A stretch of 21,511 nucleotides of DNA from Pelargonium nanum (lineage: Eukaryota; Streptophyta; Magnoliopsida; Geraniales; Geraniaceae): assembly GCA_036897485.1 (NCBI GenBank), contig JAYMTF010001749.1, positions 1-21,511 of the forward strand, in the 5' to 3' direction. The notes under the pieces were generated by a model. It was not told the DNA's origin and did not search any database. It was given only the letters and a program-made list of their open reading frames with translations. Shown here one piece after another: positions 8,531 through 17,155 of the stretch; positions within the stretch are counted from its first letter, which is position 1; each line of letters starts with the position of its first letter. Position numbers and translations under genes: made by a program.

Positions 8531-11500
8531 CTACACGAGGAAATCTGTGTCGGAAACTTCAAGAACCTTGTGGAAACCAATGGGGTTTACGCCCGGTCGG
8601 AATCCATTCCCTTCAATGTACCTGCAAGCAAAATGGTCACAAAATCAACCTTAATTGGTACACACTGTTCTCTGCGCGTTTTAACAATGAACATTATGTA
8701 ACTCACATTTCTTTCATGAAGGAATGCTTGTATAATGCATCCGGGATACGGCCAGAGAACTGATTATGATCCAAGTACCTGAAATAATTAAGGATTAAGA
8801 TTTAAGAGAACAAGCCAGCACAAATAAGCATAACAACGTATGGAGCGAGACAGTTACAATTTTGTTAGAAGACAAGTCCGCATTTATACTTTTAATATTA
8901 TATTCCCACACGCTTAACTTAGAAGACAAGTGCACATTTATACGCAGAAGAGGTATGTAGAAAGCCAAAAGAAAGGTGGGAAGAAACCCAAAGAGAGATA
9001 ATAGATAGATTTGAGAAATTATAAATTTTGAGGGTGCCAAGATTCGAATTTCACAAGCTCTAATACCATGTTTGAAAACCAACTCAACTAAAAGTTTGAC
9101 CTGATAGTTGAAGTCCACATTTATACGTATAATATTATATTCCAACATTTCACAACAAAACAAGAAAACTCACAGGTAAGTCAATCTGGGAATATGGGCA
9201 AGAGCTGACGGTATTGCTCCGGAAATTTTGTTGTACGATAAATACCTATAACCAAAGAAACTGTGAGTTTTGACGGAACTACAAGATACTGATAACTGGT
9301 GAATAAAAAAGAAAATGTCAAGTGTGTGACTTTAACAACAAAAAGCAAACTTACAAAATTTCCAAATTCGTCAAGTTTGCAAGCTGTGCCGGAATTCCTC
9401 CAGTCAAGTAGTTATTGTTCAAATACCTAATATCGGAATTTAAGTAAGCTAACTGTGGGATCAAATTCAATGTAGCAAACTCATGAAGAAAATATCTCTA
9501 CTGTACTTAGATTCAAGTATTCAACTTACAGATTACGCAAAGCTGGAAAGCTTCCTTCAAAACGGATGAGTTCTCTAATGGTACCCACCAAATGATTGTT
9601 ACCAACATCCCTGAGAGCATACATTTTCTTTATCAGTTCATAGAGAAATTGGAAAAGGTTTGCAGAATAGTTTTGCAGAAGTATCTTGATAAAGCAATGA
9701 GAGGATAGAGAACTACAAGTGCTGAAGGTTCTGTAAGGTCCCCAATTCCGCTGGAACTCGCCCAGTGAAACGGTTTTCATGAAGATAGAGATAGCGAAGC
9801 TCTGGCAGATTTGCAAGCTCTTTAGGAATTTCACCCTTGAAATTATTGAAACTAAGATGCCTGCATATATACCAGTAAACTAGTACCTGATTCAGACAAA
9901 CACCGGTGCGCACGCAAAAAGAGAACAGGCAAATAATATCTGGTAATCCATGAAGTTTTGACGCTACTTACAGATGTGTTAGTTTCTTTAGCTCGCCAAT
10001 TTCAGGAGGAATGACATCTTGTAGTTTATTCCACCTCAGATTTCTAACACAGACAAACCAAAGTCAGTGATGTATTGATGTAAGTAAAAAGAAACATTTA
10101 CATCAATAGATGAGATCTAAACTTCCAGTTACTTGACAGTCGTCTTAAAACAAAGCAGTTTTAGATGGCATTAATCTGATTGTTTAAATGCTTAGGCAAC
10201 ATAAATTACTGTCTAAAATTCCAAATTTCCCCACCAATATAGCATCATATTTTATGAGATCATCTTATTTAATTTGGTAACTGAGCTACACTTCTATATG
10301 ACAAGGAATGAGACAATATCGAAATTGTACCAACAATAGTATGTTACAAGAAGGTAAAGGAACATACAATATTCTAAGCCGCCTTAGCCGTCCAATTTGC
10401 GGAGGAATTGGCCCAGTTAACTTGTTGTTATGGAAGTCCCTGTTGGATCAATACAGCTGAAATCGATCAGAACTCTTTAATTGAGAAAAATAAGAAAAGT
10501 ATCCTATTATAAAAGTGTAGGATGGAATCAACTAACACCAGAAAGCAAATTATGCAAATGACATCATCTGATTATTTGGAGATACTGTATAAGATATGTT
10601 AAGCGAAGTAAATAACAGTATTGGACACTAAGTTATATAGCTTCGTTAATACATGAGCATAAAGTGAAGCCATGAACTCCTGTTAATCTGTAACAGAAAA
10701 ATCAGCAACAATGACACTAGAAACCAAACATAACATCTATATATATAGATAAAACTCAGATCTTTTCCCTCTATTTGATAAATCGGTGTGATAATACCGA
10801 GGGCTTAAATATCATAATATATTGTGGTTAATCAACCCATGAATGCAATGCTAAGCACATAAAAGAATACATTTTGCACATTGTAAGACACCTGGACTAC
10901 CATGCACACATCCTTCCACACATTCGTTGTAAATCGCCGTTCACCAATAATAGTAATTACGGCTGGATCATCAAATCAGCCAGCTACATATTTACTATTC
11001 ATTACTGATGCTTAGCTAGAAATTTAACAGTGCTCCTAAAACATCAATTCATCGAGCCACAAGCTCAAGGCTACTGTTTTATTTATTTAAGTACCTACTG
11101 AACTTCAATTCAGTCCTGTTAGTTGCATTGTAAAGGCAAAGCTCATGTACATATGACACAGAACACATGTGAAAGAGAAAATTATTGAAGGATCCACAGG
11201 GACCGACAGGCAACACTAATACTAAGAAAAAACAATCAATTTCGGAACTCATGGGAATTATTAATCCCTATCAGCCCCAAGAAATAGGAAAGAAAATATT
11301 ATATCGTCCAATAATAGTCAATTGTTCCTCGTCCAACCAGAAACTCAGGGACGACTCAACCTTAAAGAAAATAAAGCTAGGGCTTTAGGCCCTAAATTTT
11401 TTAAGGCCTCGGAAGAATAAAATTGCATAAATTTTCCTTGAAAAAAATATTTTAATTTAAAAATTAGTGTTATTTATATATTTTAATCCCATTAATTTAA

Positions 11501-13601
11501 TTTGAATTTTATTCTAAAGCTTAGATTTAAAATATAACCCACATGAATCGCCTACCACTGAAAAAGTTTCAATGTGAAGCTCACATTCCAGAAATAAATA
11601 CAATTTTGTCCAACTGTATAATTGGATTTGATTTAAAATCTTGAATTTGAAGCAAATTCAATGTTTGGATGCACAAAGAATTTGGTTTTGAATTTTACTC
11701 AAATCTAATAGGATTCAAAACATGCATACAACATTGTATGATTTCTCATTATATTGAACTTGAATTATAACATTCTAAATCCTAAATTTTAAATCACGAA
11801 TTTCAAATAAAATACAAGAATCAAGTCATGAATTAGGTTGTGTTTGGATTCTTAATACAACTACTATAATAGTATTAAGATAATGAGAGAAAGAGAGAAA
11901 GAGAGAGAGAGAGAGAACTTTAAAAGGTGAAGGAGAAAAGAGGAAACTTACAGCCTTGTTAAATCCAACAAATTGGTCACCGCAATGGGGAAAGGCCCAA
12001 CAATTGATACTGCATAAACTTCCCTGCAAGTGGAAAAGGTCGTGACCAGGTTCAAAGGTCAATTCTTCAGTATCACATAAATTGTAGATCTGCATACAAG
12101 CTTGCACATGTGTGTATGTGAGGTACAGATTCACGACAACACTGATTTTCAGTAGGGATTAGTTGCTAAGTGCTCTTAAATATTATATACTCCCTCCGTC
12201 CAAAAATAAGTGTCCTATTTGAGTTTGATTTTTGTTTTCTTTTTTAGAAAGTTAGTTATACAAAAATTAACAATAATGTCTCTATAATAAGTTAGTAATC
12301 CTTGAGTTAATTAGAACACATGTCCATGGGGATGAAAGAGTTCATATACAACACTAACTAACATTTCTTTAATTGTACTCAAAATAGAAAGGAGGACACA
12401 TATTTTGGGATAGAGGGAGTATCAAGTTTGGAAACCACACACAAATGACAAATCACAAAGTATATACGGGTGTTACGAGGGGTGGCAAAGATAATATCAT
12501 AGGTTCAACTTCTACTCATGTACGCATATTTAAAATGTAAGAAAGAAAAACAAAATCAAGGTAAGAAAATAAAACTGATGTTGACAATCGGAATATATAA
12601 ATATAGACACCATACTTACAATGAAGTCACAACTCTATAGTCTCCTTGATTGGAGCACGTGACGCCAGACCAAGGTGGTAGATCACCATCTCCACAGGGA
12701 TCATCGCCAACCCATGAATAGACTACCCTCCATCCCAGAGATGCCTTAATTTCATTGAGGGCTTTCACTGTAACAAAAATATCATTGATTAACAAATGCA
12801 CAAAAGCAAATTCTTTTCGGCTTTCCAAATCATCAAGATCCACAAAGAAAAAAGAGCTCAAATTTTACTGAGTATGGAAATAATTGAAAACTCACCACCC
12901 AAAACTTTCTTATAACTATACAGAGTAATGTGACAAAACATCTCATGTTCTTATTTTCTATCATCTTCTTGTATTTTCCACAAGACTGAGGAAACTCCAA
13001 CAAAAGCTAAATTCTTAAGTTTCTCGCATTCAATTACTTGTTGGCTCATCAGATCAGAAAATTGGCAGCCCCAAAATTTCAGTGGGTATACTGAGGTAAA
13101 TAGATCAAACATCATACTGATTTACTTTTCAAATCCTTTACTTCAACCACAACACCCAATATCCTAATTAAGCAAATAATAGTTAATGATGCAACATTTC
13201 ACAGTACAGAATACAGTAAATCAACACAGGAAATGCAAAAACTACAACCTCCAAGAGCAAATATCACTGAAAAACCCTCAACTGCAGCTTACTTTTACAA
13301 AACTCAAGTACACAGAAAAAAATAAAAAGATGCCATTTTTTGGGACCAAGAAAGAAACCAGAGAAAAATCAAGCAAAACCCACAACAGTAAAAGTGAAAA
13401 TCAACAAAGGGTCAGCTTTGAAATTTGAAATTCAGTGCAGTAGAAGCAATTGGCAGTAGCAGAGAAGAGAAGTGGAAAATGGAGGTTACCGTCTCTCTTG
13501 AGGGTTTTGGAGTGAGCGAGAGGGAGGAGAAGCAGAGAAAATATGCAGAGGAGAGAGAGAGCCGAAGCCATTGGAAGAGCGCGAGAGGAAGATAGATCCA
13601 T
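8531..13601 (-). CDS. Secreted leucine-rich-repeat protein (eleven exons)
   Basis: Exons in transcription order: 13601-13490, 12767-12620, 12023-11952, 10439-10368, 10043-9972, 9860-9717, 9610-9530, 9426-9355, 9245-9174, 8778-8707, 8621-8531; 1008 nt, 335 aa, all phases consistent. Residues 1-31 are a signal peptide. Next comes an LRRNT-type cap with WVGDDPCGDGDLPPWSGVTC (Cys62, Cys75). About nine plant-type LRRs follow (LxxLxLxxNxLxGxIPxx), one irregular with VGTIRELIRFEG. The short C-terminus ends TDFLV. There is no transmembrane helix or kinase, so it is predicted to be apoplastic. It closely resembles the Arabidopsis family I recall as At5g61240, whose function I do not know. Exons 3-5 and 8-10 are exactly 72 nt, exon 6 is 144 nt. 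Start: first ATG (13601); an in-frame ATG at residue 11 is an alternative. It runs convergent to the GH79 gene. Confidence 0.94.
8870..9147 (-). mobile_element. TRIM-like short LTR element remnant in LRR intron 9
   Basis: Reading on the minus strand, TGTTGGAATATAATATTA begins at 9147 and the putative LTR ends in AAACA at 9069. It is followed at once by TGGTATTAGAGC (9068-9057), one base from the usual initiator-Met-tRNA primer-binding site TGGTATCAGAGC. A second copy of the start, TGTGGGAATATAATATTA, begins at 8910 and continues AAGTATAAATGCGGACTT. Total size is under 300 bp with no coding region. No clear polypurine tract or target duplication was seen, and the second LTR is diverged or truncated. 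It lies between exons 10 and 9. Confidence 0.5.
10440..11951 (-). other. Large intron 3 of the LRR gene
   Basis: The intron is 1512 nt, far longer than the 85-400 nt introns downstream of it. It is AT-rich, with hairpin-prone words such as TAGGGCTTTAGGCCCTA near 11379 and repeated TTTGGATTTGA-like words at 11620-11850, which suggest decayed insertions. A short GA microsatellite lies at 11883-11917 just beyond the acceptor side. No nested gene is supported. Confidence 0.55.
11883..11917. repeat. GA microsatellite
   Basis: An interrupted (GA)n run lies about 35 nt before exon 3 on the plus map. On the minus (sense) strand it reads as CT repeats just downstream of the exon 3 donor. Confidence 0.8.
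12190..12419. mobile_element. Stowaway MITE in LRR intron 2
   Basis: The element begins CTCCCTCCGTCC and ends, reversed, CTCCCTCTATCC. The arms continue into AAAATAAGTGTCC-like and AAAATATGTGTCC-like words. It is flanked by TA at 12188-12189 and 12420-12421. The TIR consensus and TA target are diagnostic of Stowaway (Tc1/mariner) MITEs. It is 230 bp and lies well inside intron 2 (12024-12619). Confidence 0.92.
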
Positions 13602-13659
13602 GGCACCGATCTTATACCAGATCTTGACCCATTTTCATGTTGCTCTTTATTTTATTTCA

Positions 13660-14162
13660 TTTTGGAGGCACCAATTTAACTTTAGGACATGGTAATTTTT
13701 ATCATGTAAGAAAATTATTTTTAGATATTATGATAATATATTGGCTACAACTTAATATTAGATATATAAGATAATGTATGAAATCATTATTTAAAAACAC
13801 ATGGAGATCAAGCAAAGGTAGAGGTGACAATTTTGAATTTGGGTCATGGATTGAATTTTTTTAACTCGTATCATATTTAAAAGGGTTTCAGATCTATTTG
13901 GGTATTACGTTGAGTGTCATATTTTAGCGTATAATGTGCAAATTTGTCTGATTAGATCCGACCCAAATTTTGGTCTGATTTGATTTCGAAATTCTTCGTG
14001 TTTGAATTCAAATTATATGTGTTTAATCTAAACTCTTAGATTAGTTAATTGTCAACGTGATTCTCAAACTTTAAATAAATCAAACTTTAAATAAATTGTA
14101 CAAATAAAATTTAATATCCTTTCATAGTACAACTACGGGATATATTTAGATTTTGAAATCTT
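13660..14162. other. AT-rich intergenic sequence upstream of the LRR gene
   Basis: The LRR promoter lies at the start of this stretch (minus strand); an ATAAAATAAA word near 13647-13656 could serve as a TATA element, but this is weak. A perfect 16-bp tandem duplication (CAAACTTTAAATAAAT) sits at 14065-14096. No gene is seen. Confidence 0.4.
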
Positions 14163-14176
14163 AAAAATGACATAAG

Positions 14177-14496
14177 ATGGGTGGCAGAAAGGGGTTGGGG
14201 CTGTGTTCGAGTCGAATCTGATGCTTGTCAAGTGATTTCGGCTTTAAAGTTTGAAGGCGAGGACTCCAGTGCCTTCGGACTCATCATTAATGATTTTTAA
14301 ATTTGGTTGGTCGGTTTTTTCTTATAAATTTTATACATGTTAAACGGTTTGCGAACCGGGTGGCTCACTTTTTAGCTAGGTCCTAAGGTTCTTTTTCAGG
14401 CTCGAGTGGGTGGTAGGGCGATGCTTATCCAATTCTCATTTCAAGTCTTGTTATCTGATGATATAAGTGAATAAAGTTATTTACCTTTGGATTAAA
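14177..14496 (+). pseudogene. 5'-truncated LINE with RNase H-like (RVT_3) remnant
   Basis: From 14205 a frame reads VRVESDACQVISAL and then SSAFGLIIND before a stop at 14297-14299. In another frame at 14333-14386 it reads IHVKRFANRVAHFLARS. These are the middle and end of the plant LINE RNase H-like domain (ESDA acidic motif, HVKR.AN.VAH.LA end), split by a frameshift and stops. The tail GDAYP, then AATAAAG at 14470 and a terminal A-run match a LINE 3' end. A 14-bp direct repeat with one mismatch (AAAAATGACATAAG at 14163-14176, AAAAATGACATGAG at 14497-14510) is the target duplication. About 320 bp survive. Confidence 0.8.
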
Positions 14497-14520
14497 AAAA
14501 ATGACATGAGTTTTATTATA

Positions 14521-15947
14521 GAGTTAAATGGTTTCAGATCTCCTGATCTTTTTTTTATTATTTAAAAAATTGGCCCCTGTTTAGGATTTTCACTTGTTCT
14601 GATTTCTGTACTTTTCAAATTATTTAATTCGGTCCAAGTTACCTGCTCCAGCAGATTGCTTACCTCCACGTCAGCTATGGACTATTGTGGATCTGAAATT
14701 TAATCCCTGAACTTTTCATTTTTTTAATTTACTCCAACTCACCATCGCGAACTTGTCCTCCATTTTCACACCCACTTCGCCTTACCTTCTCGTCGGAGCT
14801 TTCTAGGTTCCTCTGTCCCTTCTCCGTTCAAGACTCTGACGACCCAAAAATATCTAAAAATTGGTTAACATAAACGTAATATGACAGTTTTGTGCTGAGA
14901 ATGATAAATCGTATAGTTCATAACACAATATAAAACAACTTAATTATCAAATAAACAACGTCTTCTTTAGAGTCTCATTTCATCGGCTCATTAAAAACAT
15001 AAGCATAACAATCAAAGTATATATACCTTACTTATCTTGACGTGTTAAACCTAGTATGGTGTACAAGATCTGAATCACAGTGACTCAAGAATTAGGATTG
15101 ATTACAAAAATGTTGTCGTCCAAGGTGATGAAAAATATTGTTGTCTTAACACTCTCTCTCCTATGTGTTACTAAGATTTTGTTGCACTAATTGTGAATTT
15201 TTTGTATCAGTGGCAATAGGTAGCATTTTTTTCTTCCATAAACAATGTCATTGGCAATACTGTGGATAAGGGAAGCAACTTCCTCAGTACCACTACCCAA
15301 AACATTACTAACAATCCCTTTCCCGCGAAACATATCAACACCTATAGGTGAGTTCACAAGTCCCTTAAAGAATGCAATCTAGCATGTCATATAAGGTTGC
15401 ACACTTGTGTTGCATTGTTCGTACACAACAAAATTCTTTAATAAATGACCAGTTCTTTTATCGATGCATAAACGAGAAAATTTCAATTGGAGCTTAATAT
15501 TTAGGAGGTTCATACGCAACAAGAGAATGTAGATGACATCTGACACTGGAGAAATTTCAAATACCATCTTACGTTTATGTTAACTACTTTCTAGCCATTT
15601 CATGCTTATATATGAGTCGTCAGAGTCTTGAAAGGAGAAGGGGCAGAGGAACCTAAAAAGCTTTGACGAGAAGGGAAGGCGAAGTGCGTGTGGAAATGGC
15701 GGACAGCTTCGCGGTGGTGAGTTTGAGTAAATTTAAAAAGAAATAGAAAGTTCAAGGATTAACCTTCAGATCCACAACAATTTGTTATTGATGTAAAAGT
15801 AAGCAACCTGCTGGCTTCTGCAATAGGTAACTTGGACCAAACTAAAAAAAATATGGAAAGTTCAAGGATCATAACAAGTGAAAACCCTAAACAAGAGGTC
15901 AACTCCAAAATTCAAAAAAAATCCAGAGGTCTGAAACCATTTAACCC
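14521..15947 (-). mobile_element. Pack-MULE carrying a DUF247 gene fragment
   Basis: Long inverted arms of about 360 bp, 14521-14881 and 15565-15947, share in order TTAAATGGTTTCAGA, TTTTCACTTGTT, TCCAAGTTACCT, TTGTGGATCTGAA, CACTTCGCCTT, CAAGACTCTGACGAC and GTTAACATAAACGTAA. The terminal bases are G(A/G)GTTAAATGG. Flanks TTTATTATA (14512-14520) and TTTATTATT (15948-15956) form a 9-bp target duplication with one mismatch, as expected for a Mutator-like element. There is no transposase. The interior holds a plant gene fragment on the minus strand, which defines a Pack-MULE. Its arms align with those at 216-469 and at 21223 onward. Confidence 0.85.
15187..15567 (-). pseudogene. DUF247 (UPF0481) gene fragment, broken
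   Basis: One minus-strand frame from 15567 to 15187 reads through SRLCIDKRTGHLLKNFVVYEQC, resembling the DUF247 signature (LxIDDxTxxLxRNLxAxEQC). It then shows PYMTC, a TAG stop at 15381-15379, and on in the same frame: VDMFRGKGIVSN, VLGSGTEEVASLI, YGRKKCYLLPL, KIHN and a second TAG at 15189-15187. In the family, Tyr normally stands at or near both stop positions (the second in HNYC), so single-base nonsense changes are likely. Only the C-terminal half of the family (usually 400-550 aa) is present, without the final membrane segment. DUF247 proteins are plant membrane-associated proteins; some act in grass self-incompatibility. This copy is surely non-functional as a protein. Confidence 0.82.
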
Positions 15948-15956
15948 TTTATTATT

Positions 15957-16562
15957 TTATACCCTTCATCACATATGTTTACAACTTTAATTTTTCGATA
16001 AAAATAGTCTACACCGTTAGTTTAGGTTAACAAAATCGTTAATTTACTTATGTGGCATTAACGTATAATAAAATTAAATAATCTCCATAGTGCTATTATG
16101 TGATATATTTAGATTTTGAAAATGGCATGGTCAAATTAGGATTGGTCTTATTTTAATTTTATTTTATCATATATTCTTACAACTTTGCCCTTAATTTTTC
16201 ATCATAACATTTATACTTATTCTTACTCTTTGATTTATCTCCTACCTCTTCCATCACCTCTTTAAGAACCTTAAGTTTTTAGTTCCTTTTTTTTCAAAAT
16301 TTAAGAAGATCTTAGACTAAGAATTTGTGGAAAAGACTGGACAAAGAACACAGACAATGTCGACACAATAAAACACAATGTTCCGAGATTTCTGAAGCTC
16401 TTGATGGTGGATGGCATAAGTGTGGACAGATGCATGAGTTGAAGTTCATCATCCATCAGCTTGGAGATGCTGACATGAATTTGTCCCCAAGTTCACGATC
16501 ATGGATATTTTGAAATGTTTCGCAGATCATGGGAAAACTTCGTTATGTACTACTCTAGGTTT
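15957..16562. other. Intergenic sequence, no gene supported
   Basis: The first half is AT-rich. At 16067-16127 it resembles 14103-14173 (shared GATATATTTAGATTTTGAAA). A 62-codon frame at 16325-16513 has no recognisable family, and its flanks give no gene context. Confidence 0.4.
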
Positions 16563-16888
16563 GTTATGCATTAGTTTCAATGCCACAAGTTGATGTAAAA
16601 TAGATACCTTATTGATTATTTTCTGCAAGCGTGAAAGTCCAAGTTATTAGATCTTCCACTCCTAGAAGATCTCTACACCGTCACACGCTCAAGGTATTTA
16701 GTCGACCTTGGATCAAAGGATAAAACACACACAAAGTTATGCATTAGTTTTAACTCCATACCTTAGTGATTATTTTCTCTAAGTGTGAAAGCTCAAGTTA
16801 TCATATCTTCCTCTCCTAGAAGATCTCTACACCGTCACACGCTCAAGGTATTAAGTTGACCTTGGATCAAAAGATAACGCGCGCGCAC
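16563..16888. repeat. Diverged tandem duplication, two units
   Basis: Unit 1 (16563-16735) and unit 2 (16736 to about 16888) both start GTTATGCATTAGTTT. They share TGATTATTTTCT, TCCTAGAAGATCTCTACACC, GTCACACGCTCAAGGTATT and GACCTTGGATCAAA in the same order, each ending in an AC-rich run. Unit 1 contains a hairpin AGATCTTC...GAAGATCT. The repeats do not code. They lie downstream of the SNAP33 3' end and may be part of an old mobile element. Confidence 0.8.
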
Positions 16889-16969
16889 ACACACGGGTTG
16901 AGATCATTATCTCTAGTTTGTCTATGGTTTCAGACCCATAAATATATATAAATCCAAAGTAAAAAATGA

Positions 16970-17155
16970 AAATTATGTTTGGAAAGCAATATCAAACTTT
17001 GTTTCATCATGAAGTACAGGTCTATATATACAGAAACAGAAGCAACTGAGAGCTATAGCTCAACATGTATTAAGTTTAGTGAAGAAAAATAAAAAAGCAT
17101 GAAACCCAATTCCAGACTGATTCAACAAAGGAACATATCTGATGAACAAACAAAA
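16970..17155 (-). other. Probable 3'UTR of SNAP33
   Basis: Sequence follows the stop codon at 17158-17156 on the minus strand. No canonical AATAAA was found on the sense strand, so the cleavage site is not placed. Confidence 0.4.

Noticed and set aside
8795..9163. 122-codon open frame on the minus strand
   Set aside because: It lies in LRR intron 9 and crosses the TRIM-like remnant; no protein family fits.
11379..11395. Hairpin TAGGGC-TTTAG-GCCCTA as a terminator or MITE end
   Set aside because: It is only a 6-bp stem inside an intron, with no flanking duplication.
16325..16513. 62-codon frame between Pack-MULE and tandem duplication
   Set aside because: It has no similarity I can name, no splice partners and no nearby promoter. 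It could be a captured fragment, but nothing supports that.
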